A stretch of DNA of 33,649 nucleotides from the NCBI GenBank assembly GCA_902523535.1, contig CABYZQ010000001.1:190001-223649 (forward strand), read 5' to 3'. The notes beneath the pieces were generated by a model. It searched no databases, was not told where the DNA came from, and worked only from the letters and a program-made list of their open reading frames with translations. A program made the translations under genes and the position numbers. Positions 28,661 to 33,649 of this stretch are shown here, one piece after another; the stretch's first letter is position 1; each line of letters starts with the position of its first letter. The DNA is from an uncultured Pelagibacteraceae bacterium (GTDB lineage: Bacteria; Pseudomonadota; Alphaproteobacteria; Pelagibacterales; AG-422-B15).

Positions 28661-29626
28661 TTATTTATTCTGCAAATTCTGAGTAATAGCTTCAATAGCT
28701 TCAAACATTTGAATCTTACCATCCATCACTTTTTGTGACAATTGACTAATACTACCGTCTGCTCTGATTTTCTTTTGAATATTAAATTGGATTATTTCTC
28801 TAACCTCTTCCTCTATCCAATAAGTAAACTGTTTAGCACGCCTTTCATCAAAATTTTTATTTTTCTTATTTTGTGAGACTATATTTTGTATAGTTTCTAT
28901 TACTTTTTTCATACCAGTTTGTTCAATGGCCGAGACAAGTAAGACCTCCTTATCAGCAGTATCATCTGATTTTTTATAATAACTTATTGCTGATTTATAA
29001 TCAGAAGCAGTTTTAGAGGCTTCAGATTTTAGGTCACCATCATTTTTATTAACTATAAATATATCAGCATATTCTGTTATCCCTTTTTTTATACCCTGTA
29101 GCTCGTCTCCAGACCCTGGTCCTACAATTAAAGAAAATATATCTACTAAATTAGTTGCCATAGTTTCTGACTGACCTACGCCAACAGTTTCAATAAAAAT
29201 AAAATCATATCCCGCTGCATCCAATATGATTGATGCTTCTCTTGTTCCAACTGAGATGCCCCCCAACGAACCTCTTGAGGGAGTAGACCTTATGAATGTA
29301 TTGGGATTTTTAGAAATTTCTATCATCCTAGTTTTGTCACCCAGTATCGACCCTCCTGTAATCTGTGAAGATGGATCAATAGCTAAAATGCCAAGCTTAT
29401 AATTTTTTTCTACCAGGTAACGACCAAATGATTCGATAAATGTTGATTTACCAACACCAGGCGGCCCTGAAAACCCAACACGAATTGATTTGCCTGGCTT
29501 ATTTAATAGCTCTGAAATTAGTTTTCTACTTTCATTTTTATCATTTTCCCTAGAGGACTCTACTAATGTGATAGCTTTAGCAATTGCAGCTCTTTCACCT
29601 TTAATAATTTTTTCGACAAGCTGCAT
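28661..29626 (-). CDS. meaB: MeaB, GTPase chaperone of methylmalonyl-CoA mutase
   Basis: MeaB (ArgK family) protects and gates cofactor loading of adenosylcobalamin-dependent methylmalonyl-CoA mutase by GTP hydrolysis. The 321-residue protein has the P-loop GPPGVGKST (54-62), the GILAIDPSS segment, the switch-region ETVGVGQSE and the NKNDGD guanine motif, with a C-terminal dimerisation part. Its ATG immediately follows the mutase TAA, so they share one mRNA. This pairing confirms the mutase as cobalamin-dependent. The old name argK (arginine transport kinase) is wrong for this family. Confidence 0.96.
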   Translation of the reverse strand: MQLVEKIIKGERAAIAKAITLVESSRENDKNESRKLISELLNKPGKSIRVGFSGPPGVGKSTFIESFGRYLVEKNYKLGILAIDPSSQITGGSILGDKTRMIEISKNPNTFIRSTPSRGSLGGISVGTREASIILDAAGYDFIFIETVGVGQSETMATNLVDIFSLIVGPGSGDELQGIKKGITEYADIFIVNKNDGDLKSEASKTASDYKSAISYYKKSDDTADKEVLLVSAIEQTGMKKVIETIQNIVSQNKKNKNFDERRAKQFTYWIEEEVREIIQFNIQKKIRADGSISQLSQKVMDGKIQMFEAIEAITQNLQNK

Positions 29627-31783
29627 TTAATTATGTTCGTGAATTTTATCTGATATCAAATCAATGACCTTTTCTGCTGATTCAATAATATTTGAACCTG
29701 GACCAAAGATAGCTGAAATATTATTTTCATATAAAAAATTGTAGTCTTGCTCAGGTATAACTCCGCCAACAAAAACAATTATTTTTGACTTGGGATCTAT
29801 TTCTTTAAGGCTTTTCATGAGCTCTGGTACAAGTGTTTTGTGACCTGCCGCAAGTGTTGAGACACCTATTGCGTGCACATCATTCTCGATTGCATCTTTT
29901 GCTACATCTTTTGGAGACTGAAATAAAGGACCCATATCAACATCAAATCCCATATCTGCAAATGACGTAGCAACAATCTTTGCTCCTCTATCATGACCAT
30001 CTTGACCCATCTTAACTACCAAAACTCTAGGTCTTCGACCATTTTCCTCTTCAAAAATATTTACTTTTTTTGTTACATTCATAAAATCCTCATCGCCCTC
30101 AAAATGCTTTCCATATACCCCCGAGACACTTAAAGATGTTGCAAAATGTCTTCCGTATACTTGCTCTAACGCTTTTGAAACTTCTCCCACTGTTGCTCTA
30201 TTTTTTATAGCATCAATTGAACGCGCTAACAAATTACTATCCTCTTTGGCTGCAGTCACTAATTTAGCAAGAGACTCATCAACAGCCTTTTGATCCCTAG
30301 AGGCTTTTACGTCATTTATTTTTTTTATTTGATCATCTCTCACTCTATTATTATCAATTACCCTAACATCTACCTTTGGCTCTTTGGGGTTTTTAAACTT
30401 ATTCACCCCAACAACAACTCTTGACCCACTATCTACTTTTGCTTGTTTTTTAGTGGCTGACTCCTCAATTTTTAATTTTGGTACACCCGCTTTTACAGCT
30501 TTTGTCATCCCTCCAAGGGACTCTATCTCTTCTATAACCTCCCAAGCTTTTTTTGATAATTCGTCAGTAAGACTTTCTATAAAATATGATCCTGCTAATG
30601 GATCTACAGTATTCGTTACACCAGTCTCATTTTGAAGAATAAGCTGTGTATTTCTAGCTATTCGAGCAGACTCATCAGTGGGAAGAGCAATTGCTTCATC
30701 AAATGAATTGGTGTGCAAACTCTGAGTTCCACCTAGTATAGCAGAGAGTGCCTCATAAGATGTCCTTATGATATTATTATATGGATCCTTTTCGGTAAGT
30801 GATACTCCAGAAGTCTGACAGTGTGTTCTGAGTATTAAGGACTTTTCATTTTTTGCTCCAAAATCTTTCATTATTTTATACCATAATGTTCTAGCCGCTC
30901 TGAGTTTTGCAATCTCCATGAAAAAATCAGTTCCGATTGCAAAAAAGAATGAAAGACGTGGAGCAAAGTCATCAATATCTAACCCTTTTGAGAGAGCTGC
31001 CCTTACATATTCCATGCCATCAGCAAGTGTGTAAGCAAGTTCAAGCACATTATCTGCACCTGCTTCTTGCATATGATAGCCAGAGATTGAAATTGAATTA
31101 AACTTTGGCATTTCTTTAGATGTAAATTCAATTATGTCAGCAACAATTTTCATAGATGGATCAGGAGGATAAATGTATGTATTTCTCACCATGAATTCTT
31201 TTAAAATGTCATTTTGTATAGTTCCAGATAGTAAATTTTTATTAACATTTTGCTCTTCCCCGGCAACAATGAATGAGGATAACACAGGAAGCACTGCCCC
31301 ATTCATCGTCATTGATACAGACATCTGATCAAGTGGAATGTCATTGAATAGAATTTTCATGTCTTCAACAGTATCAATGGCAACACCGGCCTTACCAACA
31401 TCTCCCATTACTAAATCATCATCAGAGTCATAACCTCTATGTGTCGGCAGATCGAAAGCAACTGAAAGACCTTTTTGACCAGATTTTAAATTTTTCTTAT
31501 AAAAATCATTTGATTCCTCTGCTGTAGAAAACCCAGCATACTGCCTTATCGTCCAAGGTCTATTTGTATACATTGATGCTTTTGGGCCCCTCGTATATGG
31601 CAACTGACCAGGGAGTGAGTCATTATCTACAAATGAAAGATTCTCAATGTCAGCTTTTGTATAAACTGGCTTTATTTTAATGCCTTCGTCTGTTTCAGAA
31701 GACGCCTCGTTGAGATCAATCTTCGTTTCTCGTTCAAAGCTTTTCTGCCACTTTGTATAATTATCACTATTTTTTGTTTTCAT
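29627..31783 (-). CDS. scpA: Methylmalonyl-CoA mutase, single-chain
   Basis: The enzyme isomerises (R)-methylmalonyl-CoA and succinyl-CoA using adenosylcobalamin, feeding propionyl-CoA carbons into the TCA cycle. The 718-residue chain has the TIM barrel with [35 protein letters not shown] and GYHMQEAG (substrate-binding), and the C-terminal B12 domain with the cobalt ligand H597 in DGHDRG and the GG of [10 protein letters not shown]. These match methylmalonyl-CoA mutase, not ethylmalonyl- or isobutyryl-CoA mutase. Just before the active-site Tyr (SMY) a Lys stands where many mutases have Tyr (RGPKASMY). No separate small subunit is seen, as expected for the homodimer type. Confidence 0.96.
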   Translation of the reverse strand: MKTKNSDNYTKWQKSFERETKIDLNEASSETDEGIKIKPVYTKADIENLSFVDNDSLPGQLPYTRGPKASMYTNRPWTIRQYAGFSTAEESNDFYKKNLKSGQKGLSVAFDLPTHRGYDSDDDLVMGDVGKAGVAIDTVEDMKILFNDIPLDQMSVSMTMNGAVLPVLSSFIVAGEEQNVNKNLLSGTIQNDILKEFMVRNTYIYPPDPSMKIVADIIEFTSKEMPKFNSISISGYHMQEAGADNVLELAYTLADGMEYVRAALSKGLDIDDFAPRLSFFFAIGTDFFMEIAKLRAARTLWYKIMKDFGAKNEKSLILRTHCQTSGVSLTEKDPYNNIIRTSYEALSAILGGTQSLHTNSFDEAIALPTDESARIARNTQLILQNETGVTNTVDPLAGSYFIESLTDELSKKAWEVIEEIESLGGMTKAVKAGVPKLKIEESATKKQAKVDSGSRVVVGVNKFKNPKEPKVDVRVIDNNRVRDDQIKKINDVKASRDQKAVDESLAKLVTAAKEDSNLLARSIDAIKNRATVGEVSKALEQVYGRHFATSLSVSGVYGKHFEGDEDFMNVTKKVNIFEEENGRRPRVLVVKMGQDGHDRGAKIVATSFADMGFDVDMGPLFQSPKDVAKDAIENDVHAIGVSTLAAGHKTLVPELMKSLKEIDPKSKIIVFVGGVIPEQDYNFLYENNISAIFGPGSNIIESAEKVIDLISDKIHEHN

Positions 31784-31965
31784 ATTTAATTAAGAAACTT
31801 TTAAAATTAGATTATGTGATGTATATAATTATTTGATTATAAAAAAAAATAGAATATTTAAAGAACATAGCTTGTTAGTGATTCGGACACATAATCTACC
31901 TGTTTTGTTCTATATTATAAACAATATGTTGTGTCAGTTAATAGTTAATATACAAAAATAATATT
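31784..31965. promoter_or_regulatory. Divergent region mutase / TerB-like gene
   Basis: This 182-bp AT-rich gap holds no gene. It contains A-runs and several TATA-like stretches (around 31910-31925) but no convincing -35/-10 pair or palindrome that I could defend. Neither flanking start has a Shine-Dalgarno sequence. Confidence 0.4.
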
Positions 31966-32403
31966 ATGTTTGAAAAATTTACATCATTGTTTGAAAAGAC
32001 TGAAATTAAAGAAGATAACGAATTTGATGCAACGCAGTTGGCTGTTGCCTCGCTAATGATTACGACAGCAAAACACGATGGCATATTTGATGAAATTGAA
32101 AAGGAAGAAATTCTTAAGTTACTTAATAATTACTACAAGTTGACAGATGAAAGCTTAATCAATTTGTTTGAAATATCTGACTCTATGGTTGATAACGCCA
32201 GTGATATTCATCAGTTTACTTCAAAAATAAATTCTTCCTTAGATGATGAAGAAAAACTAGCAATAATTGAAATGCTTTGGAAGATAATCATTGCTGATGG
32301 GCGAATTGATGATTACGAAAATGCTCTTGTGAGAAAACTATCAGGACTACTTTATATTGATGATTTTAAAGTTGGTGAAATCAAAAAAAGACTTACAGGT
32401 TAA
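31966..32403 (+). CDS. TerB-like domain protein
   Basis: The 145-residue acidic, helical protein has a TerB-fold pattern (COG4103-like): two similar segments, LMITTAKHDGIFDEIEKEEI and MLWKIIIADGRIDDYENALV, each with the D-G-x-[IF]-D-x-x-E motif. TerB domains bind metals and membranes and occur in tellurite-resistance proteins and in DjlA. No signal sequence or other ter genes are present, so tellurite resistance is not implied. It is transcribed with fdxA, 6 bp upstream of it. Function unknown. Confidence 0.85.
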   Translation: MFEKFTSLFEKTEIKEDNEFDATQLAVASLMITTAKHDGIFDEIEKEEILKLLNNYYKLTDESLINLFEISDSMVDNASDIHQFTSKINSSLDDEEKLAIIEMLWKIIIADGRIDDYENALVRKLSGLLYIDDFKVGEIKKRLTG

Positions 32404-32409
32404 TCCTCT

Positions 32410-32742
32410 ATGACATACGTAGTAAATGAGAATTGCATTAAATGCAAATTCACTGACTGTGTGGAAGTTTGTCCAGTTGATTGTTTCTATGAAGGCGAAA
32501 ACATGCTAGTAATCAATCCTGAGGAATGCATTGATTGTGGGGTTTGTGAGCCAGAATGTCCGGTAGATGCAATAATCTCTGATACTGAAGATAAAGATGG
32601 CAAATGGTTAAAAATTAATACGGAGTTTTCTAATGAGTGGCCAAATATTACATTAAAAAAAGATCCGCCAGTTGATGCGGAAAAATATGAGAATGAAGAT
32701 GATAAGTATAATAAATTTTTTTCAAAAAAACCTGGGGGATAA
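32410..32742 (+). CDS. fdxA: Seven-iron ferredoxin FdxA ([3Fe-4S][4Fe-4S])
   Basis: The 110-residue protein is very close to Azotobacter ferredoxin I: N-terminal [21 protein letters not shown], with the extended spacing of the [3Fe-4S] site, then [12 protein letters not shown] for the [4Fe-4S] cluster, and the C-terminal [12 protein letters not shown] tail. It carries electrons at low potential in the cytoplasm; its redox partner is unknown here. The gene lies between the TerB-like gene and carD and the three probably share a transcript. The fdxA-carD pair is common in Alphaproteobacteria. Confidence 0.96.
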   Translation: MTYVVNENCIKCKFTDCVEVCPVDCFYEGENMLVINPEECIDCGVCEPECPVDAIISDTEDKDGKWLKINTEFSNEWPNITLKKDPPVDAEKYENEDDKYNKFFSKKPGG

Positions 32743-32751
32743 GTCAATTAT

Positions 32752-33573
32752 ATGAAAAAAAATAAGAAATCCATAAAGAAGAAAAAGAAAATTGTTAAAA
32801 AAGTTCCTAAGAAAAAGAAAGCTATTAAAAAAGTTCTTAAGAAAAAGAAAGTAGTAAAAAAAACTATTAAAAAAAAGAAGGTTGCCTCAAAAAAAAAGGT
32901 AGAAGCGAAAAAAACTGTAAAAAAGTTTGTAGCTCCAAAAATGCCTCAACAATCTAATAAAAAGGTTAATAATAGAATAATTAATCCTTCCCACTATCAA
33001 GCAAAAAAAGTAAAGAAATTTTTAGAAATAAAAACAATAAAAGAAAAAAAAGTTAAAAAAATATTTGAGACTAAAGACCATGTTGTTTATCCAACTCATG
33101 GTGTTGGGCAAGTTATCGATATAGAAAAAAGAGAGGTAGTTGGTCAAAAGCTTGAAATGTACGTCATTGAATTTGTAAAGGATAAATTAATACTGAGAGT
33201 ACCAGTTGATAAAGCAAAGAAACTCAGTTTAAGAAAAGTTTCAAAACCATCAAAAATTCAAAATGTTTTGAAAATTCTCTCTCAGAAAGCCAAAATTAAA
33301 AGAACTATGTGGAGTCGACGTGCGCAGGAATATGATTTAAAAATTAACTCTGGGGAAATTGAGCAAATTGCTGAGGTAGTTAGAGATTTAAATAGGGCAA
33401 ACAACCAGATAGAGCAATCTTATAGTGAACGCCAACTATTTGAATTATCTTATGATCGTTTTTTACGCGAAGTTATTGCAAGCCTTAAAATCACTGAAGA
33501 AAATGCAATCAAAAAAATAGACAAAATTCTTGGTAGAGACAAATTAAAAAACGCCCCTAGTCTATTAAACTAA
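32752..33573 (+). CDS. carD: CarD/CdnL-type transcription regulator with a lysine-rich N-terminal tail
   Basis: CarD/CdnL binds the RNA polymerase beta subunit and stabilises open complexes, notably at rRNA promoters. From residue 104 (IFETKDHVVYPTHGVGQVIDIE) the protein matches the RID domain and the helical C-terminal domain (KRTMWSRRAQEY; ELSYDRFLREV). Family members are about 160-170 residues. This one has 273, because about 100 residues are added in front: the first 59 contain 34 Lys, with three 10-residue repeats (VKKxxKKKK type, residues 14-43). Such tails resemble histone H1-like and linker-type DNA-binding tails. The ATG at 32752 is preceded by GGGGGATAAG at a somewhat long spacing. 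An internal start would lose the tail, but I saw no better one. Confidence 0.93.
   Translation: MKKNKKSIKKKKKIVKKVPKKKKAIKKVLKKKKVVKKTIKKKKVASKKKVEAKKTVKKFVAPKMPQQSNKKVNNRIINPSHYQAKKVKKFLEIKTIKEKKVKKIFETKDHVVYPTHGVGQVIDIEKREVVGQKLEMYVIEFVKDKLILRVPVDKAKKLSLRKVSKPSKIQNVLKILSQKAKIKRTMWSRRAQEYDLKINSGEIEQIAEVVRDLNRANNQIEQSYSERQLFELSYDRFLREVIASLKITEENAIKKIDKILGRDKLKNAPSLLN
32791..32880 (+). repeat. 3 x 30-bp tandem repeat in carD
   Basis: Units 32791-32820, 32821-32850 and 32851-32880 encode IVKKVPKKKK, AIKKVLKKKK and VVKKTIKKKK. The first two DNA units are nearly identical; the third has diverged. Being in frame with 10 codons each, copy number can change without breaking the gene. Confidence 0.9.
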
Positions 33574-33578
33574 GGGCG
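33552..33578 (-). terminator. Hairpin at the carD 3' end, with T-run on the minus strand
   Basis: CGCCCC-TAG and CTA-AGGGCG form a GC-rich stem (about 8 bp with one mismatch) around a 9-nt loop. On the minus strand it is followed by six T. It overlaps the last codons and stop of carD. It would be a second terminator for minus-strand transcription coming from the right. Confidence 0.6.
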
Positions 33579-33587
33579 CAAAAAAAA

Positions 33588-33607
33588 AGCATTGATTAAT
33601 CAATGCT
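33588..33607. terminator. Perfect 20-bp palindrome, bidirectional terminator
   Basis: A perfect palindrome (AGCATTGATT and its complement). On the minus strand it is followed by nine T, a strong intrinsic terminator for the gene ending at 33610. On the plus strand it is followed by ATTTATCTTTTCTTTTTC, a weaker T-rich tract that could end carD transcripts. It is the only convergent gene end in the window with a proper terminator gap. Confidence 0.8.
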
Positions 33608-33609
33608 AT

Positions 33610-33649
33610 TTATCTTTTCTTTTTCTTTCTAGCTGGCTTCCTTTTAGCG
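33610..33649 (-). CDS. C-terminal end of a very basic protein (partial)
   Basis: On the minus strand an open frame enters from the window edge and ends AKRKPARKKKKR followed by TAA (33610-33612), only 2 bp before the strong terminator palindrome. The composition resembles the Lys/Ala/Pro-rich tails of histone H1-like or other nucleoid proteins. Only 12 codons are visible, so both reality and identity are uncertain; the well-placed terminator supports a real gene end. Confidence 0.5.
   Translation of the reverse strand, partial: AKRKPARKKKKR

Noticed and set aside
31966-32403. Tellurite resistance locus
   Set aside because: Only a TerB-like fold is present; no terC, terD or terZ neighbours, and the context is fdxA-carD.
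32752-32950. Lysine run as a low-complexity artefact of A-rich noncoding DNA
   Set aside because: The frame is uninterrupted, repeats keep a 30-bp period in frame, and it runs directly into an intact CarD domain.

Overview
The window is a 33.6 kb piece of an AT-rich, tightly packed alphaproteobacterial chromosome. The evidence is gene content and gene order: DUF4167 beside prmC-prfA, lysC back to back with ubiG, DUF1178/nitrilase/grxC, argJ-mutT facing secA, xerD/accA near aroK-aroB, and bolA / J-domain / cobS-cobT / rpmB. These neighbourhoods are typical of the class. Low GC, very short spacers, overlapping genes and the lack of phage, IS or CRISPR sequence point to a streamlined, probably free-living marine lineage. 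At one diagnostic 16S position the sequence does not look like classical SAR11, so an AEGEAN-169/HIMB59-like or related clade is my guess, not a demonstration.

Region 1 (1-2900): an rRNA operon read on the minus strand, in the order 16S, tRNA-Ile(GAT), tRNA-Ala(TGC), 23S (5' part only). A promoter, a structured leader and a 23-nt pair of complementary segments flanking the 16S are visible; the pair should form the RNase III processing stem.
Region 2 (2910-8821): an M23 peptidase on the plus strand faces lysC-ispG-prfA-prmC-DUF4167 on the minus strand.
Region 3 (8927-12613): ubiG (+), then serine hydrolase-grxC-nitrilase-DUF1178 (-), and a small secreted Cys-containing protein (+).
Region 4 (12598-21735): argJ-mutT (-), secA (+), and an operon (-) of an unknown exported 573-residue protein, xerD, malyl-CoA lyase and accA. 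The accA product carries an unusual C-terminal membrane helix.
Region 5 (21788-28617): aroK-aroB-CorC/HlyC (+), bolA (-), then zinc-finger J-domain protein-cobS-cobT (+) facing rpmB (-).
Region 6 (28661-31783): methylmalonyl-CoA mutase and its chaperone MeaB (-). With malyl-CoA lyase they suggest a B12-dependent C3/C4 acyl-CoA route.
Region 7 (31966-33649): TerB-like protein, seven-iron ferredoxin fdxA, a CarD/CdnL regulator with a lysine-rich H1-like N-terminal tail, terminator hairpins, and the end of a basic protein on the minus strand.

Most of the window is core housekeeping. The points that stand out are: the tail-anchor-like extension of AccA; the 10-residue Lys repeats of CarD; the CobS/CobT AAA+/VWA pair with a J-domain partner but no cobN in sight; six of seven convergent gene pairs overlapping at their stop codons; a divergent pair whose start codons overlap in one palindrome; and two palindromes filling the 52-bp aroK promoter gap. 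I found no clear new defence or mobile system.
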